Shown: positions 10,885 to 21,256 of the stretch, piece by piece
Numbering within the stretch: the stretch's first letter is position 1
How the letters are laid out: every line of letters begins with the position of its first letter
Assembly: GCA_020284085.1 (NCBI GenBank)
Contig: JACEVL010000469.1
Span: 1,445,001 to 1,509,000, forward strand
DNA: 64,000 bases
Reading direction: 5' to 3'
Source of the DNA: Aporrectodea caliginosa
Lineage: Eukaryota > Annelida > Clitellata > Crassiclitellata > Lumbricidae
The notes under the pieces: model-generated
What the model was told of the DNA's origin: nothing
Database searches by the model: none
Seen by the model: only the letters and a program-made list of their open reading frames with translations
Translations under genes and position numbers: made by a program

Positions 10885-11345
10885 AATTCGAGACGAAGAT
10901 ACAACTCTAGTCTACAGGTCGGAATGTTGGCCAATGCGAAAGCAAGACAAGAAAAGAATTATTACAGCAGAAATGAGTTTACTGCGGAAGATCGCAGGAT
11001 TTCAAGACTTCAGAAAATAAGAATTCTGGCATCAAACAGCATTATGGATCGAAACAACTCTGCTAGAAAAAGTCGTCCAACGAAGAATCCGATGGTTTCG
11101 ACATAATATAGAGAGAATGCCAGCTGACCGAGTACTGCGAGTAGCCTACCACACATTGCACTACATGAAAGATTCGAAGGAAAAAGACATTAAGGCAGAG
11201 CCACACAACGCTGGATAAACAATATTGAGGATGAACATCACTTTGACTGACACTAAGGGAAACAATGGACTTGACAAATGACCGAGGAAAATGGAGATCA
11301 CTTATTCGTACCCATCACCGCCAAATGGCTGGCGTCAGAAACTGA
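10885..11345 (+). pseudogene. LINE reverse-transcriptase C-terminal remnant
   Basis: After frame correction the + strand reads like the end of a LINE ORF2. The word order is YRSECWPMRKQDKKRIITAE, then MSLLRKIAGFQD, a stop, then TLLEKVVQRRIRWFRHNIER and MPADRVLRVAYHT. This follows the conserved pattern 'L-x-Y-x-SE-x-W ... RRLRWFGH-x-x-RM'. It carries stop codons and is dead. The 112-codon frame at 10768-11106 is an out-of-frame shadow of it. Confidence 0.8.
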
Positions 11346-11529
11346 TAATGATGATAATGTGGTGATGATGATCCAATGCAGATACATGGAGATAGGCTTC
11401 TGACAATTTCAATATGATGTACAAACATAATAATTATAATTATCAAAGAATAAAATAGCAAAAATTACAACCAAATCAGAGATAGGTCACTTACAAGGTA
11501 TTTCACACATTTGATGATTTCACATGGAC

Positions 11530-13165
11530 TGACTCTCCCTTCCTCGGTCCTCCCTACCCTCCCACAAGCTCTGTTCCTCCCTACCCTCCATTTTGCTCTC
11601 TTCCTCCCTACCCTCCATTTCGATCTCTTCCTCCCTACCCTCCATTTCTCTCTCTTCCTTCCTTTCCTCCATTTCGCTCTCTTCCTTCCTTTCCTCCATT
11701 TCTCTCTCTTTCCTCCCTACCTCCTCCATTTCTGCTCTCTTCCTCCCTACCCTCCATTTCGCTCTCTTCCTTCCTTTCCTCCATTTTGCTCTCTTCCTTC
11801 CTTTTCCTCCATTTCTGCTCTCTTCCTCCCTACCCCCTTCGCTCTCTTCCTTCCTTTCCTCCTCTCTTCCTCCCTACCCTCCGCTCTCTTCCTTCCTTTC
11901 CTCTATTTTGCTCTTCCTCCCTACCCTCCATTTCGCTCTCTTCCTTCCTTTCCTCCATTTCGCTCTCTCTTCCTCCCTACCCTCCATTTCTGCTCTCTCT
12001 CCTCCTTCCTTTCCTCTATTTCGCTCTCTTCCTCACTACCCTCCATTTCGCCTCTCTTCCTCCCTAGTCCCTACCCTCCAATTCGCTCTCTTCCTCCTAC
12101 CCTCCATTTTGCTCTCTTCCTCCCTCCATATCGCTCTCTTCTCCCTAGTCCCTACCCTCCATTTCTGCTCTCCCTCCCTACCCTCCATTTCGCTCTCTTT
12201 CTTCCTTTCCTCCATTTTGCTCTCTTCCTTCCTTTCCTCCATTTCTTTCTCTCTCCTCCTTCCTTTCCTCAATTTCGCTCTCTTCCTCACTACCCTCCAT
12301 TTCGCTCTCTTCCTCCCTACCCTCCCACCTGCTCTCTCTTCCACCCCACCCTTTTGCTCTTTTCCTCCCTACCCTCCATATCGTTCTCTTCCTCCCTACC
12401 CTCCATTCGCTCTCTCTTCTCCCTACCCTCCATATCGCTCTCTTCCATCCTACCCTCCAACTCGCTCTCTTCCTCCCTACCCTCCATTTCGCTCTCTTCC
12501 TCCCTAGTCCCTACCCTCCACCTTCGCTCTCTCTCCTCTCCAATTCGCTCTCTTCCTCCCTGACCTCCATTTTGCTCTCTTCCTCCCTACCCTTCATATC
12601 GCTCTCTTCCTCCCTACCCTTCATTTCGCTCTCTTCCTCATTACCCTCCATTTCGCTCTTTTCCTCCCTACCTCCAATTCTCTCTTTCCTTTCCTCCATT
12701 TCTGCACTCTTCCTCCCTATCTCTCTCTTCCTCCCTACCCTCACTTCTCGCTCTCTTCCTCCCTACCCTCCAATTTGCTCTCTTCCTTCCTACCCTCCAT
12801 TTCGCTCTCTTCCTCCCTACCCTCCATTTCACTCTCTTCCTCCCTACCCCTCCGTTCGCTTTCTTCCTCCCTTTCGCTCTCTTCCTCCCTACCCTCCATT
12901 TCGCTCTCTTCCTCTCTTCCTCCGTCCTCCATTTCTGCTCACTACCTCCCTACCCTCTCCTCCTGCTCTCTTCCTCCCTCTCTCCCCCTCCATTTCGCTC
13001 TCTTCTCCCTTCCTCCGTCCTCCATTTTGCTCTCTTCCTCAGTTTTTTTCCATTTCGCTCTTCCTCCTCCTTTCCTCCACTTCCTCCCTACCCTCCATTT
13101 CGCTCTCCTCTCCACTCTTCGCTCTATTCCCTCTCCATTACGCTCACCTTCCTCCCCTCCATTTG
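11530..13165. repeat. 1.6-kb polypyrimidine minisatellite, 27-bp unit
   Basis: The unit is approximately GCTCTCTTCCTCCCTACC plus CTCCATTTC, repeated about 60 times with substitutions and small indels. Because 27 is a multiple of three, open frames of 350, 304 and 201 codons appear on + and shorter ones on -, encoding SSSLPSIS-like or EEESEMEGR-like repeats. I do not consider them genes: the indels switch frames freely, there is no unique N-terminus, and no splice context is visible. Confidence 0.95.
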
Positions 13166-13643
13166 CTATTGCAATGATGCTTTGTGCTCAGTTTTGAACT
13201 TTAAAGAGTTCTGCATATCAAGGCTTCACGTAGGCCTATTTGCAGATTATAACTGGTTTTAGGTATTACAATAAACTTGTGCATATTTCTGACCATGGAA
13301 CACGTGTCTTTGGCGAATTCGATAAATACATTATTGTCAAAAGCCTAGCCTACGTTCAGTTTAATCTGTGTGCCCTCTCTCGATACATTGGCCCTTTGTA
13401 AGATTGAAAATTACTGTAAATTATATGAAAAGGTCATGAGTCGTCGTATGAAATTTACGCGCTAGAGCAATGCTCTATACTTTGATCTACAGCAGTGAAC
13501 CAGACTAAAACGTGGACATGCGCACTGAGAACTAACAGTAAATGCTTCATTAGCAACGAGGAAAATATTTTATATTTCTGAGATAAAATAAATAACAATA
13601 ATTAACTGTTTATAATTTTGTTCGGCTTGAATAAAATCTAAAA
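13166..13643 (+). other. upstream region of IFT25
   Basis: Non-repetitive AT-rich sequence between the minisatellite and the IFT25 start codon, and the likely location of its promoter and 5' UTR. No TATA box at a convincing distance is seen. Confidence 0.4.
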
Positions 13644-15922
13644 ATGCTCGAAGGCGCATTATCAAAGTTGGGAGCGCAAGTTGTTATGGTTTCTTCTGCA
13701 GACGAAAATTTTCCTCCAGAAAATATGATAGATGGGTTGGTTTGTTGTTGAAATATCTGCAATGGTATTCATGCCAGTGTGAACTCAGATTTCGTTTTGA
13801 TTTTGCGTTAATTTTCAAAATCAATCAAATAGTTTAATTACACAATTCGGTAATTTCGTATTTTAACGTATTTTATTATATACAAGGTATTGGTTAAACG
13901 GTAGTTTACTTTGGTGAATTGATATAATCTTTTCAGTGCCGTATTTTACGTTGGTAAGTAGACAGTCTACCAATGTCCATGAAAACTGTCGTCAATCCAA
14001 CTTCTATTTAGGCAAAGAATTTCATCAATCCAATTTCTGTTTACGCAAAGAATTATTTTCATGATCAATTTTGTATTTACGCAAAGAATTATGTTCATCA
14101 ATCCAAGTTCTATTTATGCAAAGAATTATTTTCATCAATCCAAATTCCATTAGGTTTGGTTAAATAATAAAATACGCCAAAATGCGTAATTACCCACAAT
14201 TCTTACCAGGTTTTCTGTACTCAGCTGTTTCAAATGCAATCGATTGATGCCTGATATATGTTTGTCATAGCATTATAGAAGTTCTAAGATTGTTATTATT
14301 AGCTAACCAAATTTATAACATGTGTAGTCACCCAGACGTGCGAATTTAAGGCTAGAATATTAGATTAGATTTCTTCCACTATTATCTACCTAAACTGATT
14401 CTGCCTACGACTCTAATTAGTGTTCTTTACATGTTAATTCAGGAGGACTGATACATTCTGGGTTTCGACGGGACTGTTTCCACAGGAGGCCATCATCAGT
14501 CTTCGATCTGAGATGTCGATCAACTCTGTCCAGGTGCATTGTTACAATGGTAATATCTACAAACAAATTGTCACTTAGTATTCATATATTAAAATGAATA
14601 CAATGTTATGCCATCCCAAACAGGCCTGAGATATATGTAAATAGAATACGCTAGTACAGATTTCGTGTGACATGAGCAATATTGATTTTCATATAACATT
14701 TCTTGCATCTGTTACATAATATATACACACTTACAGTGTGGCCAAATTGAGAAATATGTTGCTTGCTCTTAAATTAAATTTTCTCAAAGTAATAAATACG
14801 ATATGTTTGCTTATATTTGGGATTTGACATATAGCATCTTTCAAGAACTTCTCAAAACGGTTCAAATGTCATAGAAAGTTAATGGTGTTGAGCTTTTAAG
14901 TAGGTATTAGTTTTTCATATCTGTGTTTGAAAGTTGAAACTGTACAATGTAGTTAGTTGTTGTTAATATCTGTGTGTCATTTTTGCAGTTAAGAAGCTAA
15001 GCATTTACCAAAGCTCCAAAGGAGAACCAAGAGATTTTGAGAAGGTTGCAGAGAAGGGTATGTTCGTTGTATGCAATCCCTATACAGATCAGTGCTTGAT
15101 AATGGTTCCCAAAGTTAGCTTTAAAGGCAGTTCCAGCATAATGATAGCAACTCAGGATGGTGCTTGTGGTGGTAGTGATGTCTGTGGTGGTAATAATTGT
15201 GGTGGTGATTTTTATGGTTCTGGTGAAAATTGTGCTAGTGCCAGACGCTACTGGTGGTAGTGAGATTGATGCCAGTGTACCCCACTAGGGGTTCGTGCGC
15301 CCGGGGGCAAGAATTTTCCTGAAATTTTTTTCTTAGTTCCGCCAAAATTTCTGATGACTTTTTTTTCCTTAATAGTTACTTTTTACTTTTTTTCACTATT
15401 CGTGCCTGATTTCTTTCACAAAAAAATTCTATTCTATGATGGTGATGGTGATGACGATTATAATGATGATTATAATTATAATGATTCAGTAACAATACTT
15501 TTAAGTAGGGGTGCAAGTTTTAATGATTAACCGTGGTTCAAAAACATCGCGCAGACGTATCACCTTCAGCATGTAGAATGGTTGAAGTGTTTTGTAGAAA
15601 GTAGTAACTGACTCAGTGAGTACATTTTTAAACAGTTTTCATGCTTTACATACAAGATACCAACTTAATCGAATTTAGTCGATTAACTGAAGTTAAATTT
15701 TGGAGATTAATCGAGTGATTTTTTAAAAATCAGTACAAGCCCTACTTTTAATGTTTGTTATGTATTGCAGAATTTGAGCAAACTGAAGGCAGTCTCCAGG
15801 TTGAAGAGTTCCCTATGAGCCGAGTCACAGCAAACTATCTGAAGCTGGTCATCGATTCTGGATACAACCACTTCATCTCGGTTCACAAGGTTCATGTCGA
15901 TGGCACAAGCGGTAGGGACTGA
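13644..15922 (+). CDS. IFT25: intraflagellar transport protein 25 homolog (IFT25/HSPB11), four exons
   Basis: The exons are 13644-13735, 14443-14549, 14989-15057 and 15771-15922. All boundaries are GT-AG and the joins keep one frame of 139 codons plus TGA; human HSPB11 has 144 residues. The protein matches the family along its whole length: PPENMIDG and DTFWVSTGLFPQE in the N-terminal half, EPRDFEK and TEGSLQVEE in the middle, and NYLKLVID with FISVHKVHVDG at the end. IFT25 is a jelly-roll (discoidin-like) protein that pairs with IFT27 in the IFT-B complex and helps carry signalling and other cargo in cilia. The start ATG at 13644 agrees with the family's N-terminus. Introns 1 and 3 contain MITEs (13849-14194, about 15285-15440, 15506-15744). 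A possible poly(A) signal lies at 17017. Confidence 0.95.
13849..14194. mobile_element. MITE with 31-bp inverted ends and 8-bp target duplication, in IFT25 intron 1
   Basis: The left end (13849-13879, beginning GGTAATTTCGTATTTTAACG) and the reverse complement of the right end (14164-14194, beginning GGTAATTACGCATTTTGGCG) agree at about 26 of 31 positions. The octamer CACAATTC flanks both sides exactly (13841-13848 and 14195-14202). The interior is a tandem array of a 37-bp unit, about five copies, with the core TTCATCAATCCAA followed by TTTACGCAAAGAATTA. An 8-bp duplication fits hAT, Merlin or P. The GG start is reminiscent of Merlin, but this is not decisive. A related copy lies at 31951-32236. 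Confidence 0.85.
15285..15440 (-). mobile_element. degraded copy of the 63585-type hAT MITE, in IFT25 intron 3
   Basis: Read in reverse it shares CTATTCGTGCCTGATTTC, TTTCACAAAA, CGCCCGGGGGC and ACTAGGG-TTCG with the intact MITE at 63585-63759. The terminal CAGTGGCGTAAC is lost. It is older than the intact copy. Confidence 0.6.
15506..15744. mobile_element. hAT-type MITE with TAGGG ends, in IFT25 intron 3
   Basis: The element starts TAGGGGTGCAAG and ends CTTGTACTGATT-type sequence in reverse (CAGTACAAGCCCTA). It is flanked by CTTTTAAG (15498-15505) and CTTTTAAT (15745-15752), an 8-bp duplication with one mismatch. The interior carries repeated GATTAA/TTAATCG words, as in widespread animal hAT MITEs that begin TAGGGCTG. 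It ends 26 bp before IFT25 exon 4, so its right end sits close to the branch-point region of that intron. Confidence 0.75.
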
Positions 15923-17390
15923 AGGAGGAAAGAACAAGGATGAAGAAAAGGTCAAAGGAAAACAAAGCTATCAAAGACTATTCAAACATTTTGATCGGAA
16001 CATTTGCACAGCAGAATTTATTTATATCACAAAAGCAAAATCAAACAAAGTACTCCGGTGAAGTTTACTATTGAACACACATCTAAAACGGTCGAAGCAT
16101 GAAATTCACCGGTCTTGCAGAAACTTACAAGTTGTTTTATATGTTTCCAACATGGTTCTGTGTTTTGACACCGCAATCTCCCGCAAGGAGTACTGAGCGT
16201 TGAATATTGAACTATAAATTCTGTCGAATGGGAGGCACTGCTTGTTAAAGTATAGCTTCTGTAAAACAGTGTTCACTCTGTGTAATTAGTACAGGGGAAA
16301 GTTTGCTTTTAAAAATACAAGTTCGTTTGCACCTTTGTGAGGATCTAAACGTTGTATATACATACCAAGTACATTTATACCAGTTACGTATATACCAGCT
16401 ACATACATATCAGTTAAATACATACCGGTAATGAACACTAAAGCCATGAATTCCTATTAGTCTAGCTATGTGTATGAACACTTAATAATTGCAAACAGTG
16501 ATTGTATACATGCAACTACAGTTTGTGTTTCTCAGAAGATAAACTTCATAGAACAGATTAGGAGGAAATGACGATTATTTTGGGCAGTAGAAGTTGCATA
16601 ACTGTTAACGACTTTTAAAATCGACCAAATTGTGGAATTGTTCTTTTTTATTATAGGGCATACATGCCTATTTATTATGAGCCCTTGAGGAAACCTGTAA
16701 CTGCGCTGCCCATTGTGGCCAATCTACCAAAATTCTCGCATGTTTCAAGCTACTTGAGAGAGACACTGTACTGGCTCCGGTCAAGGATCAAATCACATTC
16801 TTGATCCTCTTCAGCTGAGCTTTTATGATCGGTCAGTCCTCGGAATACAGCATGGAGCTCTGTGTTCCTGTATGTAGCCAGCCAGCCTGTTCTGCAACTT
16901 GTGAGGACCTGTTGGTGCTGCACTCCCATACAGCACTTCACTAACATCAGTTCTGCTCATGTATTGGACGATTTTCATGGAACAGTCTGAGGCCCTTGAA
17001 ATTAGAATTTCATCACAATAAATAGCTCAGAAAACATTTTCAGCTCTTCTTTTAAAGCACATCTTTCTAGAGGTGTTAGATTGCTGTGTTACAGCACCTG
17101 TTTGGGGTTCTTAAAACATGCTAAATAAGTGTTCACATACATACATACATATATACATGCATACCTGCATACATAGGCTACATACATGCAAGTATGGTTT
17201 TGAGTTGTCACCTCATTTTGTTCAGTAATCCCTTTGGTCAAAAGGCTCTGTATAATGCTGCTCTGTGCCATAGCTCTAGTGAAAAGCACAATCATATATA
17301 TGGGGGAGGGGTGATGCATCCCTACATTACCCAGCTATGGATGGGGGAGGTGATGATCCACCCTACAGACCGAATTCTATGAAGCACTGG
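15923..17390 (+). other. IFT25 3' UTR and intergenic spacer
   Basis: Non-repetitive sequence with no recognised exon. The IFT25 transcript probably extends through part of it. The frames at 16750-16947 (-) and 17089-17319 (-) show no similarity I can recognise. A short CATA run occurs at 17138-17180. Confidence 0.5.
17017..17022 (+). terminator. candidate poly(A) signal AATAAA for IFT25
   Basis: A canonical AATAAA lies 1.1 kb downstream of the IFT25 stop codon and upstream of TAX1BP3. No transcript evidence is available. Confidence 0.3.
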
Positions 17391-17392
17391 CC

Positions 17393-17749
17393 CAGCGTCT
17401 CCCAGCAGTTCTGCAGAACCCTAGGGCTCCGTCACTCCGTGAGAGGAAGACAAGGGTTCGGGACGGAAATGGATAAGTGTTGTGTGAATGTGCTGTTACA
17501 TAATATATCAGATTCCGAGGTAAAGACAAGTGTTCCGAGGGAAACTTCACTTGAAATAATTTATAATTTATATTTTTTGGGAATAAAACTGCATCTACCC
17601 CATTCACCGGTATTAATATCAAACCTGCATATTGGTCTGCTACGCAGACGTCAAGCATGCGTGCCATAAAATGCTTTATTTAGATAGGTTCCGTCAGAAA
17701 ATGTTAAGATCAAACTGACTCCGTAGCCAAAAAGGATTGGGAAGCACTG
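17393..17749. mobile_element. possible old hAT MITE just upstream of TAX1BP3
   Basis: The right end TGGGAAGCACTG is the reverse of a typical hAT end (CAGTGCTTCCCA). The left end CAGCGTCTCCCA agrees only partly, and the flanking octamers match poorly. If real, its right end lies about 110 bp upstream of the predicted TAX1BP3 start codon. The 110-codon + frame and 96-codon - frame inside it are not recognised. Confidence 0.3.
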
Positions 17750-17858
17750 CGACTAGCAGTATGTTGCGTAAGGATGCGTGGGTATGTTGCGTGCGTCTAT
17801 TGAGCATGGACATTGACTGTTGCTGTCGGGACGCACCTTTGAAATCAAACAGAACAAA

Positions 17859-20235
17859 ATGGCGGGCCACACTGCTGGCGATCCAATGGAATGTTTTGGG
17901 GTCGGTTTCTGACGTTAAATAATTACATGTTGTATAAATTGTTTGTCAGCAGTTTCAATGGGCTTTCTTTATGATCTGTAGACGCTCCAGAGTGGATCGG
18001 ATGTTTATGAAGTGCGCTCTACCTCTTAGTGAACGGGTGCCGGAATGCGTCTGACTAAAGACCGCAGAACCCCTCAGTTACCGTTGTTTTCATTGTCTAT
18101 TGTGCGTGCATTATCCCAGATAGTGTTTAAAATAAACTGATAAGTTTAATTTGTGCTATTGATGTGGGGCGCGGTGGTGTAGGGGTATGTTCGGTGCCTT
18201 GCAGCCGGAGGGTTGCGGGTTCGTTACCTTAAGCCGCCGCGTAGGGACCCTAAGTCCTTCACTGCAATTGCTCTTGCGCTTCGGCGTGAAACTCCGATTC
18301 GAGTGTCCATGCTGTAGTCGGGAGCGCCTCTGGTAGAAATCTTGAAGGAGCACTAGAAAAAGTGCTCATACATACATACACGTGTGTTGTTTGTCAGACA
18401 GCGCTCGTGAATAACCTGGTGCCCTGCGCTTGGCTTTCGAGTGGTGCTTTAGAAGTCTGAAGTTTACAATTACAATATTAAAACTATTCCGAAACACAGC
18501 AGTTTTTGATTTGCAGCTATAGATGACCTTTTTGTTTTTAATTTTCAGATACCCATAGTGCTTCATAAGCAGCCAGAATTGGATGAAGCTGGCAATCCGG
18601 TCTATGATGCTGAAGGAAAACAGAGATACCGTTGCGGTTTCCGAATTGGAGGCGGAATTGATCAAGACCCTTTGAAAAGTCCACAGGGATACCCAGACAG
18701 AGTAAAAAGAGTTTATTAACGAAGATTGTTTTCCTTTGATTCAAAAGTGTTAAATTGATTCAAAAGTGTTAAACAATATGATAGCCAACGCAACCTTTCA
18801 GTGTACAGGCAGAGTAAAATTCTGCAATATGCGAACACCTTAAACCTACAGATAATAAATTTAAGTTATTTATTTGCACCATATTAATTTATGTAGACAC
18901 ACTTTGTGCTGTAAAATATGTCACCTACAAAAACAGGCTTGTTTAAGAGACCTAAATCTATCCATATCCCACACTGCACCTCAACTCTGGAACGAACGTC
19001 CTCTGAATTCCAAATATTCCACTTCCTCCACCACTACCACCACTCATCCACCTCAGGCTCCTCTAGTTATCTCCACAGGCTTTCCATTCCAAATTTAAGT
19101 CTCACCTTTTCAAGACAAAATAACTATCCTTGTCCATCCGATCCTCTGCATTCCAAGCTTTCTCGTCCTCTATGAAGTCTGCTGTGACAGCTGCTCAGCC
19201 TCCTCTCCCTGGTCTCTCTGGCAACCGGACTCGGACCTCCACTGGACATTGATCTCTGGACAACCACTCTGATACGATGCAGTGCTCGTGGATAAGCTGG
19301 TGCCCTGCGCTTAGCTTTAGAGTAGCACTTCAGAAATTTGGAGAATATGATACTTATTGTCTTGCTCCCTCTGTAACTGTTTAGCTGTCTTTGTTTGCTT
19401 ATGTGTCTTTGTCTGTCATTCTGTCTCAGATTTCCAGATGCTTTTGTTTTAGGGTGTTTATGTGACATACATTTACGAGGGAAGTCCGGCTCAGTTGGCT
19501 GGTCTTCAGGTGCACGATAAACTCTTACAGGTTTGTTATATTTAGAAATAATTATTATGACAAATCTACCTTTTAACCTTTTACATCTGACAATACTGCT
19601 TAGAAACTCACTGCTCTGGCTGTCGATGGCCCTTCTGGTGGTCCAGACATGTGTTTATGTTCGAGTCTGTTCTGTTGTATGTATAAAGACATTTTTATAG
19701 CATCTATAATAGGAAACATAGATTCTAGGGTACCAGTGTAGTATATAGATAAATATCTGGAGATTTATATAGCGCCTTTACTGTCTAATGTATAATTGCT
19801 AGGTCAGTTGTGACGTATCGTTTCTTTGAAGCCGTTTGTAAGCTCCATTTTTATAACGCCATGGTTGACTGATGCTGAAGAAAAGCATGTTTTGATATTC
19901 TGTGTTGGCAGCTAGGCTCTTTGGTTTTTGATTGTTCTTTAATTGTTCTTCGATTGTTCTTTAATTGTTCTTTGATTGCTCTCTCATTGTTCTTTGATCT
20001 TGTTTTGTTGTTTTAGGTGAATGGACATGACTTAACAATTGCAACGCATAAGAAAGCAGTTGATTACATCAGCCGAAAGCCCGTTCTAAACATCCTTATA
20101 TACCGCAAGGGCGTTCCTCCGCTTCAGAATAAACAGATGCCGTACCAGCCGAACCACCAACCTCCGTACCACGCGCAGCCTCAGTATTCTCCTGTAGCCC
20201 ATTCCAACCAGCCTTTCCAATCTCGGCAGTACTAA
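17859..20235 (+). CDS. TAX1BP3: Tax1-binding protein 3 (TIP-1) homolog, single PDZ domain, four exons
   Basis: Exons 18549-18701, 19453-19530 and 20017-20235 are secure, with AG/GT borders and phase-0 joins. The first exon, 17859-17900, is a prediction. It begins AAAATGGCG in a good start context and encodes MAGHTAGDPMECFG, but its donor GTCGGT is weak. The total is about 163 residues; human TIP-1 has 124. The PDZ carboxylate-binding loop is CGFRIGGGIDQDP (about 43-55), followed by GVYVTYIYEGSPAQLAGLQV, and His102 in ATHKKAV sits at the start of helix B as in class I PDZ domains. TIP-1 proteins are almost nothing but a PDZ domain and block or scaffold C-terminal PDZ ligands such as beta-catenin and Rho effectors. 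Oddities are a loop insert, ELDEAGNPVYDAEGKQ, before the PDZ core and a P/Q/Y-rich C-terminal tail (about 125-163). Confidence 0.9.
18166..18360 (+). mobile_element. SINE family B, near full-length, in TAX1BP3 intron 1
   Basis: It has a tRNA-like head GGGGCGCGGTGGTGTAGGGG with a B-box-like GGGTTCG, a body with AAACTCCGATTC, and a 3' end GTCGGGAGCGCCTCT...CTTGAAGGAGCACTA. The last part carries the stem-loop also seen at LINE 3' ends (29890, 43370). A reverse copy lies at 47158-47400. The insert is within 190 bp of TAX1BP3 exon 2. Confidence 0.8.
18401..18480 (+). mobile_element. LINE family D 3' end, in TAX1BP3 intron 1
   Basis: AGCGCTCGTGAATAA, then CTGGTGCCCTGCGCTTGG, then CTTTCGAGTGGTGCTTTAGAAG matches the 3' end of the LINE at 18930-19345 and about eight other copies in the window. 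It ends 70 bp before exon 2. Confidence 0.75.
18930..19345 (+). pseudogene. LINE family D C-terminus and 3' UTR, in TAX1BP3 intron 2
   Basis: The frame contains ISHTAPQLWNERPLNS, which matches the 'F-S-x-x-AP-x-LWN-x-LP' motif at the end of many CR1/L2/Jockey-type ORF2 proteins. It runs on into a 3' UTR that ends with GTGCTCGTGGATAAGCTGG and GCCCTGCGCTTAGC. It is 5'-truncated and mutated. It anchors the identity of the many short copies of this tail elsewhere. Confidence 0.75.
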
Positions 20236-21256
20236 CAGCAATGTTGTAAATGTCTAGTTTTTGCTTTGAAATGAGTTTCCTGTGGCCAATTGTTTTAGAA
20301 AGAATTGATAGAATATTTCGACTAGGTTTAATTAGATGCAGGTAGAGCTACTAACCGTTTTGATTGTGATATGGTAAATATCCAGCTCTCTGCACACCAT
20401 AAAAACAAAAGTTACATGTAAATGCAGTTGTAATGTAGCATGTAATGTAATAGAGAGCGTATGTATGTGTGTAAATGGCATGGCAGGTGCCAAGTGCTTC
20501 ATATCCTGGACCTTTTGTCCACTGCTTGCTCAAGGAGCCAAAGTGTAGCATATGAGCACCTCCACTCTGTTGTACAAGGGGATGTGAGCCTTCCTGTTGA
20601 TGGAAAGGTTTTGTCTAAACGTGGGTTTTTTGGTTTAAAAAAATGTTTGCCGTGGAAACATGCCATACGCACAAAGCTATTTTCTGCATTAAAAAGGTAT
20701 TCCTTGTTTTCTACATGTTATTTCTTATTCATGTTGCCTTCAGTAATGTCCTTTGATCTGATTTTATACTTGGACTTAACAGTGAGTAGATCTGATTCGA
20801 TGCGTAGCTTGTTTCTAAAATTCAAAAGGTAACCCAATGTGGGTAGAGTTCATCCAGAGTTTCAGCAAGGTTGTCACTTAATCCGTTCTATTGTATTTCA
20901 TGATCCGTGAAATGTTTTATCGCTTTTAATGAATTGTAGCTTTTTCTGAAATTGAAATGCAGTTATTGTGACAAAAGGCATATTCTTATATTTTTGGTTA
21001 AATTACTTTGAGTGGTATGGCTGCAGTATTCATAAACCCTTGCTATTCCATTAAATTTACAGTACACTATTTGCCTAATTAAGTATTTACCAAATTAGTT
21101 TATGCAACTGTGAAATTGTCAGACTGGGGAATAATTCCTCTCATTTTACATATAATCTTTATACGTACAGTTTCAGGCTATAGACTTGCAAATGTGCTTG
21201 CAGCTAGAATGTTAAATTTCTCTTTTCCTATACTTGAAAAAATAACTTAATCAAGC
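20236..21256 (+). other. TAX1BP3 3' UTR and downstream spacer
   Basis: Non-repetitive, T-rich sequence consistent with a long 3' UTR. The 123-codon frame at 20461-20832 has no recognisable similarity and is not annotated. No clear AATAAA was found near the stop codon. Confidence 0.45.

Noticed and set aside
11511..13197. Frames of 350, 304 and 201 codons
   Set aside because: They are products of the 27-bp minisatellite. Indels between units shift frames freely and no start, splice or unique terminus supports translation.
17737..17922. 61-codon + frame overlapping the predicted TAX1BP3 first exon
   Set aside because: It is in a different frame from the in-context ATG at 17859 and its peptide does not resemble a TIP-1 N-terminus.
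18166..18240. Possible tRNA gene in TAX1BP3 intron 1
   Set aside because: Same reasoning: it is the tRNA-like head of SINE B, with a full reverse copy at 47158-47400.
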